Positions 46,633 through 55,283 of a stretch of 64,000 bases of DNA are shown one piece after another (position 1 is the first letter of the stretch; every line of letters starts with the position of its first letter). The translations under genes were made by a program, and so were the position numbers. The notes under the pieces were generated by a model. That model searched no databases and was not told the origin of the DNA. It saw only the letters and a list, made by a program, of their open reading frames with translations. The stretch is from Gloeobacterales cyanobacterium ES-bin-313 (GTDB lineage Bacteria; Cyanobacteriota; Cyanobacteriia; Gloeobacterales; Gloeobacteraceae): assembly GCA_014379585.1 (NCBI GenBank), contig JACMLN010000182.1, positions 1 to 64,000 on the forward strand, in the 5' to 3' direction.

Positions 46633-47265
46633 CTAGTGCTCGAAGATAGCAGAGTAATTAAGTAAATCTAATTCCACTTGTGTTGGTAAATGGGCAAAAC
46701 AACGCAGAGCCAATTCATAGCGACCTTCTCGTTTGAGCATTGTCGATAATTTATCCCACGCACCAATCAAGTAGCGCACATCGTTGGCCGCGTAGCGCAG
46801 TTGCGCATCAGAAAGCTCAAAAACTGCCCCCCAGTCTGAGCTTTGCGCTGATTTGTCCAACTCGACCCCAAGGGTTTCATAAATTAGATCTTTCAGCCCA
46901 TGGCGTGGTGAGTAGGTGCGGGCTAATTTGCTGGCAACTTTAGTGCAGATAATCGGATTTACATAGATGCCAAGATGGTGGCGAAGCATTGCCACATCAA
47001 AGCGAGCGTAGTGAAAGAGTTTCTGCACCTGGGGAGCTTCAAAAAGGTGCTTGAGATTTGGGGAATTTGTACAGAATTGACTAATGCGCACGAGGCTAAC
47101 CAATCCAGAATGGTCGCAAAGCTGGATAAGACACAGACGGTCGCGGTGGGGAAGGAGACCCATCGCCTCTGTATCGACGGCAAGAGCGTCACTGGCAAGA
47201 TATGACTTGAGCATCTCATCGCTCAAGTCATCGGTAAAAATCTGAGCTTCAAAATCTGTCTGCAT
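46633..47265 (-). CDS. RNase D-like 3'-5' exonuclease
   Basis: The 210-residue DEDDy exonuclease has Exo I with ALAVDTEAMGL, Exo II around LFHYARFDVAML and Exo III YAANDVRYL, covering all four acidic metal ligands and the Tyr. The HRDC domains of full RNase D are missing, as in many cyanobacterial and proteobacterial short forms. It should trim the 3' ends of RNAs such as tRNA precursors. It is divergent from the ubiB-type kinase gene with 38 bases between. Confidence 0.9.
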   Translation of the reverse strand: MQTDFEAQIFTDDLSDEMLKSYLASDALAVDTEAMGLLPHRDRLCLIQLCDHSGLVSLVRISQFCTNSPNLKHLFEAPQVQKLFHYARFDVAMLRHHLGIYVNPIICTKVASKLARTYSPRHGLKDLIYETLGVELDKSAQSSDWGAVFELSDAQLRYAANDVRYLIGAWDKLSTMLKREGRYELALRCFAHLPTQVELDLLNYSAIFEH

Positions 47266-47303
47266 AAAACCTGGAGACTTCGGGAAATGTTACAATTTAT
47301 TGC

Positions 47304-49112
47304 ATGAGCGCCATCACTACGACGACCCCGATTGTTCCTCCCGCACCTGCGGCGCGGATATTGCCAACCAGTGTAGAGGGAATGCGGATTTACGATCCAG
47401 CATTAATCGCTAGATTTCATCAGAAGCGCTATGGAGCAATACTAAGGCGCTTTTTACAGATTGTGCTGCCTTTTGCTTGGTGGTTTGTCCAAATTCGCTT
47501 TGACAAACTCACTGGGCAGTTGGCAAAAAATGAAGTGAAACGCGCTGTCACGCTCAGAGAAATATTGACGAAATTAGGACCAACTTATATCAAGATCGGT
47601 CAAGCCCTCTCGACCCGTCCCGATCTCGTGCCCCCAGCCTACTTAGAAGAACTGACAAAATTACAAGATCGTCTTCCACCAGCCTCCAATAGCGATGCCT
47701 ACGCACTGATTCAGTCCAATTTAGGTGCACATCCCCGCGACATCTATGCAGAATTCGACGAAACACCGATTGCGGCAGCCTCTTTAGGGCAGGTTTACAA
47801 AGCTCGCCTTAAAACCGGCGAATCTGTCGCCGTCAAGGTCCAACGCCCTAATCTTATTCCTGCAGTTTCCCTTGATCTTTATATTCAACGCAGTCTCTTA
47901 GTCTGGGTCAACAAGAATATCAAATTTGTGAAAAGTGACTTGCCTCTGATCTTGGACGAGTTTGGTCGCAAGCTGTTTGAAGAGATGGACTATGTGCAAG
48001 AGGGTAAAAATGCCGAGCGTTTCGCTAGCATGTTTGTCAACTTTCCAGAAATTTATGTCCCGAAGATTTATTGGGAGTTCACCCGCCGCCAAGTGCTCAC
48101 TATGGAGTGGATCGACGGCTTGAAGTTGACGCGCCTGGACGAGATTCAGCAGCTCGGTCTCGATGCCAGTAAAGTGGTTAAAGTTGGTGTGCAGTGTTCT
48201 CTACGCCAGTTGCTTGAACATGGGTTTTTTCACGCAGATCCCCATCCCGGAAACTTGCTGGTCATGCAGGATGGACGACTTGCCTACTTAGATTTTGGCA
48301 TGATGAGCGAAGTCGATGTTGAGCAACGCTACGGCTTGATCGAAGCGATCGTGCACATGGTCAATCGAGAGTTTGATGCCCTTGCCCGCGACTACGTGAA
48401 GCTGCAATTCCTAAAGCCTGACCAAGATCTCACTCCGATCATCCCTGCCTTGGAAATTGTTTTTGGTCAAGCTCTGGGTGCAAGCATCGGTAGTCTCAAC
48501 ATCAAGAATATTACCGACAGCATGTCTGAGATGATGTACGATTTTCCCTTCCGGGTGCCGGCTTTCTTTGCGTTAATCATCCGCTCACTCGTAACCCTTG
48601 AAGGGATCGCAATTACCGTCGATCCAAACTTCAAAGTCCTCGAAGTTGCCTATCCTTACGTGGCGCGGCGTTTGCTCACTGATAACTCCCCGGAACTACG
48701 CCGTTCCCTCACAGAACTCCTCTTCAAAGACGGATCTTTCCGTTGGAATCGCCTCGAAAATCTTGTCCGCAATGCCCGCGACGCTCGCGATTACAACATC
48801 AATCGAGTGCTTGACCAGGCTGTGGACTTTTTGCTTTCCGAGCGTGGTGGTAGCATTCGCGAGAAACTCCTTGATGCCCTACTCAGTGGCACCCAAACGA
48901 ACAGCACAGAGAATGTGCAACGCCTCTGGAATCTTCTTCGGGAGGATCCAAAGTTAGAGCCATCTCGTCTTTTCCAACTTTCTTTGAAAATTCTCTCAAA
49001 GCCTGAAGGTAGAGATTTGGGTCGCCAAGTAGCGACTCGACTCGTTGAGCGCGAACTCGCACGTCTTCTGCGACGTACTTTGTTGCCAAAATTGCCGAGT
49101 CCTACAAAGTAA
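47304..49112 (+). CDS. ABC1/UbiB-family atypical kinase
   Basis: The 602-residue protein of the AarF/ABC1/UbiB family shows the KxGQ signature (LGPTYIKIGQALSTRPDLVPP), the alanine-rich nucleotide loop in PIAAASLGQVYKARL, VAVKVQRP with the Lys, FHADPHPGNLLV, and the metal-binding LDFGM. The family supports quinone synthesis or lipid handling, in cyanobacteria likely plastoquinone or tocopherol-related steps; the exact role is unknown. The C-terminal third is helical, without a clear membrane anchor. The 3' end overlaps the histidine kinase gene on the other strand by 11 bases. Confidence 0.93.
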   Translation: MSAITTTTPIVPPAPAARILPTSVEGMRIYDPALIARFHQKRYGAILRRFLQIVLPFAWWFVQIRFDKLTGQLAKNEVKRAVTLREILTKLGPTYIKIGQALSTRPDLVPPAYLEELTKLQDRLPPASNSDAYALIQSNLGAHPRDIYAEFDETPIAAASLGQVYKARLKTGESVAVKVQRPNLIPAVSLDLYIQRSLLVWVNKNIKFVKSDLPLILDEFGRKLFEEMDYVQEGKNAERFASMFVNFPEIYVPKIYWEFTRRQVLTMEWIDGLKLTRLDEIQQLGLDASKVVKVGVQCSLRQLLEHGFFHADPHPGNLLVMQDGRLAYLDFGMMSEVDVEQRYGLIEAIVHMVNREFDALARDYVKLQFLKPDQDLTPIIPALEIVFGQALGASIGSLNIKNITDSMSEMMYDFPFRVPAFFALIIRSLVTLEGIAITVDPNFKVLEVAYPYVARRLLTDNSPELRRSLTELLFKDGSFRWNRLENLVRNARDARDYNINRVLDQAVDFLLSERGGSIREKLLDALLSGTQTNSTENVQRLWNLLREDPKLEPSRLFQLSLKILSKPEGRDLGRQVATRLVERELARLLRRTLLPKLPSPTK

Positions 49113-50004
49113 AGCTGACAGGCAATTTAAGCTCGAAAGTTGTCCAGCCTTGCTGACTAAAAACAGTGATCTCACCACCAAGGCGCTCAACGACCACTCG
49201 CTTGACAAGGGCAAGCCCCAAGCCTGTACCACCCCTAGACCAAGCGTCGCTACTTGGTATGCGATAGAATTTATCGAAGATCCGTACCTGCTCACCCATC
49301 GGGATTTCGACAGTATTTGAAATAGTAACAAGAACTGATTGTGCGTCTGTTTCGCTCGATTCTGCTTCGACAGCGATATGGCCACATGCTACTGTGTGCT
49401 TGCAGGCGTTATCGACCAATTCTGTCACAACACGATCTAAACTTCGCGAGTCAATGGTGAGTTTTGGAATCGGGACTTGGACGTGGAGGGTCAGCTCCTG
49501 CTGAAATTTTTCGGCTTGGTGGCGAAACGGCTCTATACGGTGATGTAACCATTCTCCAAGGTCAATCACCTCGCACATCCGCTGTCTTGGGCGCGAAGCA
49601 AGCTCCTGCAATTCCAATAGATCTTTAATTAATCGCGACTCTCGAAGGCACTCGCGCTCTAAAATCCCTAAATAATCGGCTTTACGATTTTCGGATGCAT
49701 TTTTTAAGAGTTGGATGGCCATGGTCATATTTGCCAAGGGTGTGCGCAACTCATGGGAAACAGTATCGAGAAAGTCGTCCTTGAGTTGATTTAATCGCTC
49801 TAAATCTTGCATCTGTTGCAAATGTTCCTGCGCGCCAAACTCCATTGCAGCTAGGTGCTGCCGCAATCCGCGCAGTTCTTCAATGAGTTGATCCTTTGTT
49901 TTCTCTTCGTCTTTCATCGGCTCTGACTTGGCGCAGTCCTGATTTTGGAGGAAGTACTCATCGTTATCATGCGCTTTTTTAGTCAAACTTGGTAACTGTT
50001 TCAT
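49102..50004 (-). CDS. Histidine kinase with degenerate G1 box
   Basis: This 300-residue soluble kinase has a short coiled coil (residues about 30-75), the H box DFLDTVSHELRTPLANM, N box ELVDNACKHT, and the G2 region GGTGLGLALVKRVV. The G1 box, normally DxGxGI, reads ISNTVEIP, so the nucleotide-binding Asp is Asn and both glycines are missing; the IFDKFYRI F box is intact. No sensor domain is visible. It overlaps the PLD gene (ATGA at 50004-50001), so the two are coupled. The ATG at 50004 is preferred over a TTG at 50016. Confidence 0.88.
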   Translation of the reverse strand: MKQLPSLTKKAHDNDEYFLQNQDCAKSEPMKDEEKTKDQLIEELRGLRQHLAAMEFGAQEHLQQMQDLERLNQLKDDFLDTVSHELRTPLANMTMAIQLLKNASENRKADYLGILERECLRESRLIKDLLELQELASRPRQRMCEVIDLGEWLHHRIEPFRHQAEKFQQELTLHVQVPIPKLTIDSRSLDRVVTELVDNACKHTVACGHIAVEAESSETDAQSVLVTISNTVEIPMGEQVRIFDKFYRIPSSDAWSRGGTGLGLALVKRVVVERLGGEITVFSQQGWTTFELKLPVSFTL

Positions 50005-51335
50005 GACAAAGGGCAAGGCAAAGTCTCGATTTTACGCTTTGGCGGACCATGTTTTGTGAGGCGATAGATCCGCTCAAACTCTCTGTAGAAATGGGCTGCA
50101 ACGATCCGATTTTCAATCACCAAAGCATTTTCGTCGTTGCGAGCATCGGCGTTTGTTGACCAATTATGGGAACCTGTAATCACGATGTTCTCGTCGATCA
50201 GGGCAAATTTATGGTGCAACTTATCGTTTTTAGGAATGAGGGCAACACCGAGGCGCATGAGCCGATTCCCAGGAAAACCACTGCACCGCCGTAGACCCCA
50301 GAGATCGAGGCTTGAACTGTAGGGTCGATAGGCAAAGCCTGGATCTAAGGCACCACGGACTTGAACGCCAGTTTCGGCTTTATGGGCAAGCATGAAGGCA
50401 ATCTCTGGAGAACTGAAGTTAAACAGGGCAAAATCGATGCTCTTTTGGGCGCGCTCTAGAAGGCTCGCGATCAAGAGATTAATGCTGCTTTGTTGAGAAG
50501 CGGATGGGCCAAAAGTGACCATCACCCGCGAACCACCCACCCAAAATTGCTGTGGGGGCCGATCGGGTTTAGCCCGACTGAATTGCCCACCCCACAGCCA
50601 CGCAAATTCTTCGCTAAATGCTGCAGCGACTTCGGAACTGTCCAAGACGATGAGGTGATTGACGTTGCCTCTTGTCGTCGGATCATCAAGATCGCCATGG
50701 ATGTCACTGGTGGTGAAATTGGTCGAACCAGTAACTACTTGTTGCCCGTCGATCACGATGAATTTGTGGTGCATGATCGCGCTTCCCTTGCTGCCTCCAG
50801 CGGTATCGTCGATCATCGCAATCCCCGCATCTTTGAGCATCCAGAGGGCATCGCGGCGCTTCAACTCAGCAACAACGACAATTCCATCACCATTTTGATC
50901 GACAGATCGCTGCCACTTTTGATATTCCTCGCGCTCTTGCCTGGGCAAACGCTCAGGAAAAGCAACGGTCGGAAAATCTTGGTTGTAACGATGCTCTAGC
51001 ACTACCCGCACTTTGACACCGCGCTGTTGACAGGCAATCAGGGCTTTGGCAATTCCTGGCAAGTTCAATTGATGAATGGCCATGTCTACGGTCAAACGAG
51101 CATGGCTGAGTTCGGAAATAATCTGGGCTTCGAGGTCATCTCCATAGCGCAGCAATCCACGGTAATCGCGGTACTGGTGGGCACGAGATTGATTGAAATA
51201 GACGCGTATCGCCGGATCCTGAGGGAGCTGTTTCTCCGTTGGCAGTCCTTCCCAGGGCGTAACAACTTTTTTTGGAAAAGACAAATATCCCAAAACAGCC
51301 AGGACTATGACGGATAACAACAGCCATTTGCGCAT
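50001..51335 (-). CDS. Phospholipase D-family protein with EF-hand loop
   Basis: The 444-residue protein starts with a signal or anchor helix (MRKWLLLSVIVLAVLGYLSF). It has two PLD catalytic motifs: MHHKFIVIDG (His189, Lys191, Asp196) with GSTNF, and LHHKFALIDE with GSHNWS. Between the start of the first PLD half and its motif lies a complete EF-hand calcium loop, DQNGDGIVVVAE at 146-157, with ligands at positions 1, 3, 5 and 12. Nucleases of the Nuc/cardiolipin synthase type share the two-motif layout, so the substrate may be DNA or phospholipid. Open codons upstream to 51428 are ignored. It is coupled to a histidine kinase downstream. Confidence 0.87.
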   Translation of the reverse strand: MRKWLLLSVIVLAVLGYLSFPKKVVTPWEGLPTEKQLPQDPAIRVYFNQSRAHQYRDYRGLLRYGDDLEAQIISELSHARLTVDMAIHQLNLPGIAKALIACQQRGVKVRVVLEHRYNQDFPTVAFPERLPRQEREEYQKWQRSVDQNGDGIVVVAELKRRDALWMLKDAGIAMIDDTAGGSKGSAIMHHKFIVIDGQQVVTGSTNFTTSDIHGDLDDPTTRGNVNHLIVLDSSEVAAAFSEEFAWLWGGQFSRAKPDRPPQQFWVGGSRVMVTFGPSASQQSSINLLIASLLERAQKSIDFALFNFSSPEIAFMLAHKAETGVQVRGALDPGFAYRPYSSSLDLWGLRRCSGFPGNRLMRLGVALIPKNDKLHHKFALIDENIVITGSHNWSTNADARNDENALVIENRIVAAHFYREFERIYRLTKHGPPKRKIETLPCPLS

Positions 51336-51479
51336 TACAAGATCGCTTCGCAACTGACCCAGCCTAAAGATTTCAGGCATTCCAGGTGCGTTAAAATAGC
51401 TGCCGATAGGCAAGATCAGTTGCCGCACGTCCGGCGCTCAAGCGCATAGAATAGGTGGAAACCTTTTTATCGATCCGCT

Positions 51480-52103
51480 ATGAACGATTTCGCGCCAACA
51501 TTTACTTTCTTGCCTGCTTTGATCGGTGGCTTCCTCGCTCTACTGGCTGGTATCGGCCTGGGTGCTTTTGCTGGATCCGCGACCCGCCCGCTGGTGCGTG
51601 GAGCCTCTTTGCCGATTGCCGGTGGGGTGGGTGTTCTGATTGGCATTGTTGCCACGATCGGTTCAATCTTTTTGGTGGTTGCCCTCCCTGCTTTACGCCT
51701 TCCTTTCTTGCCGATTGGCTGGCTCGCAGCAGGTGTGTTGTTTGGGGCAATCGTCGCTGTCTCGACCCTCGACTGGGCTGGAGTCACCCTTGCCGGTGGT
51801 TTGCTCACGACCTATGTGGCCACAACATTGACCTCTTTCTTCTTTTTAAGTACTTTGTTGCGCTTGGTGCCTCCATTTATCTGGAAACTCTTGCCACCTT
51901 TTTTAGTCAAGATTATTTTCGGCGCTGTGGCTGAGAGTGTCTTTGCGATGGCCGGTCTTGCAGTGCTCTGCTTAATTGGTTACATTGCAGCGGTGACAGC
52001 TCGCGTGGTGAGCCAATTCTTTACAGACAATGGTGGTGAAGGTAGCACACCGACAACGACACCTTACACACCACCAAGTTCCTCAGCAATCCCCATCGAC
52101 TAA
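51480..52103 (+). CDS. Hypothetical membrane protein
   Basis: The 207-residue protein has about five membrane helices (FLPALIGGFLALLAGIGLG, LPIAGGVGVLIGIVATIG, WLAAGVLFGAIVAV, AGVTLAGGLLTTYVATTL, AGLAVLCLIGYIAAVTA) and ends in a Thr/Pro/Ser-rich tail. No family is recognised. It lies four bases upstream of the alpha-E gene, so the two may be one unit. The ATG at 51480 is the first codon of the hydrophobic protein and fits. Confidence 0.6.
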   Translation: MNDFAPTFTFLPALIGGFLALLAGIGLGAFAGSATRPLVRGASLPIAGGVGVLIGIVATIGSIFLVVALPALRLPFLPIGWLAAGVLFGAIVAVSTLDWAGVTLAGGLLTTYVATTLTSFFFLSTLLRLVPPFIWKLLPPFLVKIIFGAVAESVFAMAGLAVLCLIGYIAAVTARVVSQFFTDNGGEGSTPTTTPYTPPSSSAIPID

Positions 52104-52107
52104 CCCC

Positions 52108-53109
52108 ATGCTCAGTCGAATCGCCGAATATCACTACTGGTTGGGTCGCTATATCGAGCGATCCGAGAATATTGCCCGCGTCGTCGGCGATTATTACCAG
52201 ACTCTTTTGGACATTGGCCAAGGAGTCGATACAGAGACAACCAGTCGGCGATGGGAGATGATTCTCGAAATCTCGGGGGAGAAAGAATCCTACCAGAGTC
52301 GCTACGACACAGTGCATCCCGCGCTCGTTGAACAGTTTCTTTCTTTTGATCGCTCAAATCCAAGTTCGATTCTCAGTTGCATCACCCAGGCTCGCGAAAA
52401 TGCCCGTGGGATCCGCGATCAGATTTCTTCTGAAGTCTGGCTTTGCCTCAACCGCTTTTATCTTGAGTTGCGCGAAGCCCAGTGGGAGGGGGATGCCGAT
52501 ACTGAGGCAATTAATTTCTACGAAAAAGTGAAAGAGCAGTCTCAGTTGATCGACAGTTTGGCAAACAGCACGATCCTCCACGATACAGGCTGGCTCTTTT
52601 TGCGCCTAGGGCGATTTATCGAACGTGCCGCCCAAACCGCGCGCATTTTGCAGGTGCGCTACCGCTACATCGATCCGCAATTAGCGCTTCCAGAACGCCC
52701 CATTGAAGTCCAACAGTGGCTCTCTTTGTTGCGATCTGTCAGTGCTTTTGAAATTTATAGCAAACTTTATCGAGCCACAGTTGCACCCATGTCCGTGGTG
52801 CAGTTGCTAGTGCTCAATCCACGCTTTCCGCGCTCCCTGCGCTTTGCAGCGAGCCAAGTCCAAGATATTCTGCGTGTATTGGCCACGAGTCAACCAGGCT
52901 TTTATAAGAGCGAAGCAGAACGTCTCGTTGGCATCCTCTGTTCTGAGCTGATCTATGGAACCTTGGCTGAGATCGAAGATGCCGGAGTGGTTCCCTACTT
53001 GATTCAAAAAGAACGGGAAATTGATACGATTGGCAACTATATTCATCATTTTTACTTCGCCTACAGCTTGCCTGGATTTGCCCAAGCGCAAAGTATGAGT
53101 CAGTCCTAG
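52108..53109 (+). CDS. Alpha-E (DUF403) domain protein
   Basis: This 333-residue all-helical protein begins MLSRIAEYHYWLGRYIERSENIARVV, the typical alpha-E start, with later DTGWLFLRLGRFIERAAQTARIL as the repeated half. The family is usually encoded next to a circularly permuted ATP-grasp protein and a transglutaminase-like gene and is thought to act in peptide bond formation or modification. None of those partners is here. The start at 52108 matches the family. The last four bases overlap the end of the convergent membrane-protein gene. Confidence 0.88.
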   Translation: MLSRIAEYHYWLGRYIERSENIARVVGDYYQTLLDIGQGVDTETTSRRWEMILEISGEKESYQSRYDTVHPALVEQFLSFDRSNPSSILSCITQARENARGIRDQISSEVWLCLNRFYLELREAQWEGDADTEAINFYEKVKEQSQLIDSLANSTILHDTGWLFLRLGRFIERAAQTARILQVRYRYIDPQLALPERPIEVQQWLSLLRSVSAFEIYSKLYRATVAPMSVVQLLVLNPRFPRSLRFAASQVQDILRVLATSQPGFYKSEAERLVGILCSELIYGTLAEIEDAGVVPYLIQKEREIDTIGNYIHHFYFAYSLPGFAQAQSMSQS

Positions 53110-54185
53110 CTCTTCCAATAACCCAAAAAGCCAATACCGTAGCCGCTAGCTGAACCAAGCAATGAGGCTCCAGCGTTGGTCAGAAAGCTTCTCCCACTGG
53201 CAGCACCAACGGTTGCACCGATCAAAGGATCTAGCAAGGTCGATTTGAGCATGTAGGCACTACTATCGAACCCGCCAGGGTTGTAAAGGAAGTTATGGGC
53301 AGACAGCGCCATCAGAATGTAGTAGCTCACAAATGCGGTACAGATAGCAACAAAACTACCCAGCCAGCCAACGATGGGACGATTACCAAAGGGCAATAGG
53401 CTCGCCCCTAGGCACAGAGGAGCCATGGTGACACAACTCATCAGTGCATACTCGACCATGGGCAGAGTATTTTTTTGCCAGGAGAGCAGCAGGGCAATCA
53501 ACACATCTTTGATGCTGTCCCGTACAAAGATTTGATTGCTCCAGACGGTTTTTGTGTAGGGATCGATTTGCCCACTAAAAACTTGATTGATTTCATTCGC
53601 CTCTTCTTGAAAAACACCTTGAGCGACTGAATCCAAGCTGCTGACGATTGCATTGGCTTCTGCAGCGTTATCCGCCAAACAGGTTTGAAAGCTAGCTTGA
53701 GGAAGGGCAGCACATTGGTTGTAGAGGCTACGAACCATCTGTTCCATGGCAATGCGGTACCCAGCCAGGCGGATCGTATTTTGGAGGTTTAAGCTATCTC
53801 CCGCTGCCCGTAACGAAATTTGATCGACGATCGTATAGGGCACAGTCCGCGCCGCATTCAAAAATTTGACCAAATTGCTCTGGGTATTCGGTGTATGGGC
53901 AATAAAAAAGACAACGAGCATCGGCCAAATCAGATCTGTCATGGCTGGAGTAATGTCGTCCTGGAGCAGACCGCGCAGATAAAATGCCCCCCAAAACATT
54001 GCACAAAAGACAGCGATGCCCCCGGCCACAAACTCTAGCCCAGCCCACAGTCCACTATCAAAAAGCTCTTGCCAGAGGGTGCTCCAGTAAGAACGGTTAC
54101 TTTGGGCAGCAGTGATGGCTAGATCTAAGAGATCTTGTGCAGCCTGCTGTGCGCTTGTACTTGGCAAAACTTGCAGAAGCAACAT
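53106..54185 (-). CDS. Polytopic membrane protein, VirB6/TrbL-like
   Basis: This 359-residue protein has an N-terminal outer segment (SAQQAAQDLLDLAITAAQSNRSYWSTLWQ), then membrane helices at LEFVAGGIAVFCAMFWGAF and LIWPMLVVFFIAH. A long middle loop with three cysteines (residues about 125-230) follows, and then a second cluster of helices (DVLIALLLSWQ, YALMSCVTMAPLCLGASLLPF, WLGSFVAICTAFVSYYILMAL). This layout resembles VirB6/TrbL channel proteins of type IV secretion, but the resemblance is in topology, not in clear motifs. It starts eight bases after the VirB5-like gene. The ATG at 54185 has GAAGGA upstream. Confidence 0.55.
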   Translation of the reverse strand: MLLLQVLPSTSAQQAAQDLLDLAITAAQSNRSYWSTLWQELFDSGLWAGLEFVAGGIAVFCAMFWGAFYLRGLLQDDITPAMTDLIWPMLVVFFIAHTPNTQSNLVKFLNAARTVPYTIVDQISLRAAGDSLNLQNTIRLAGYRIAMEQMVRSLYNQCAALPQASFQTCLADNAAEANAIVSSLDSVAQGVFQEEANEINQVFSGQIDPYTKTVWSNQIFVRDSIKDVLIALLLSWQKNTLPMVEYALMSCVTMAPLCLGASLLPFGNRPIVGWLGSFVAICTAFVSYYILMALSAHNFLYNPGGFDSSAYMLKSTLLDPLIGATVGAASGRSFLTNAGASLLGSASGYGIGFLGYWKS

Positions 54186-54192
54186 TTTTCCT

Positions 54193-54969
54193 TCACTCCT
54201 GAGTAGAATGCCATGCCATGATCTCGGCGGCGGCAAAAGCATTTGTAGTTGTATCTAAAATTTGCTGGGAGTGATTGTAGTACTGTTCACGTAGGTGGGT
54301 ATCAAGGGAATCGCTCACATCGGAGACGAGCATCTGTAGATTGCCCAAGTTATTGTCAAGGCCATTTTGCATCTGCAGCGTTTGCAGCGTTGTTGTGAGG
54401 GACGAAGTATTCACCAAGGCGATCTGTTGATTCATCAACTTCATCACATCTTGCGTCGAAGTGGCCTCGTTGGCTGCACTGGCATAGCTCGCGGCAAGAT
54501 CGGCAGACTCTTGAAGCTGGGACTGAATATTGTTGTTTTGTTCTAGAGTATTGGATTGCCCTGTTTCGCTCACTCGGTAGGTTTGAAAGGCACGGGTGAG
54601 GCTTCGATTTGAACTGTGGGAAATTAGTTGACCGACGAGGCTACGGGGCGCAAAGGGGCCGAGGTTATAGGGATTGTTCTGGGATTGATTACTGATCGAT
54701 AGACCAACGGAAAAAGTATCCGGCAAAGAGAGGGCACCGATGGCTTGATCCTCCGGTACTTGATCGCTTCCGTAAATGTTTGCTAACTGCGTGGAATATT
54801 CGCCAGGAATTTGGCTATAGGTAGTTGTCTGAGTCTGTAAAATGAAGTCGAGCAGCTGGTTGATGTAGCTGATCAGATCGTCGTCGGACCAAGCGCTCCC
54901 TGCTCCCAAAGTACCAACCATCACCAAGGCAACGACGACTGTTTTCAAAGGTTTTATTTTCACTGCCAC
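54193..54969 (-). CDS. Exported helical protein, VirB5/TrbJ-like
   Basis: The 258-residue protein has a signal peptide (residues about 8-28, TVVVALVMVGTLGAGSAWS) and a mostly helical mature part rich in Gln, Asn and Ser. It shows helices such as QLQESADLAASYASAANEA and DVMKLMNQQIALVNTSSLT and ends in NAFAAAEIMAWHSTQE. VirB5/TrbJ pilus-tip subunits look like this and are usually followed by VirB6/TrbL, as here. No other transfer gene is present. The start is a GTG at 54969. The family assignment is by architecture only. Confidence 0.5.
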   Translation of the reverse strand: MAVKIKPLKTVVVALVMVGTLGAGSAWSDDDLISYINQLLDFILQTQTTTYSQIPGEYSTQLANIYGSDQVPEDQAIGALSLPDTFSVGLSISNQSQNNPYNLGPFAPRSLVGQLISHSSNRSLTRAFQTYRVSETGQSNTLEQNNNIQSQLQESADLAASYASAANEATSTQDVMKLMNQQIALVNTSSLTTTLQTLQMQNGLDNNLGNLQMLVSDVSDSLDTHLREQYYNHSQQILDTTTNAFAAAEIMAWHSTQE

Positions 54970-55048
54970 TCTCTGGGGTTACTTGCCCTTTGTAGTGGAA
55001 GCAAAGATTCTCGATCAACCGCCGCACGCTACCGGACAAAGTACCCTT

Positions 55049-55086
55049 AAAAAACCATCCGCTCCCGCAATTTCTTGCAGGAGCGG
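55049..55086 (-). terminator. Intrinsic terminator downstream of cysK
   Basis: On the minus strand, CCGCTCCTGCAA and TTGCGGGAGCGG form a 12-base stem with one mismatch around GAAA, followed four bases later by TTTTTT. It lies about 200 bases past the cysK stop on the same strand. The 200 bases between hold no gene that I can support. Confidence 0.7.
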
Positions 55087-55283
55087 TCTGGCCAATCTGG
55101 TTTCCGCAGTCTGACTGCCGGAAGGATACTCTCTAGAGAGCAACAGCTCCGGCGCACAGCCGACTGTTTGCGGTCCGAAGATTTAAGGATGTACTGGGTA
55201 AAGTCATCGGCACCACCTCCCTCTCCTATACGGAAAGTAAACTACTTGCACAACATAACACAGGTACAAGAAGCCGTGCAACC

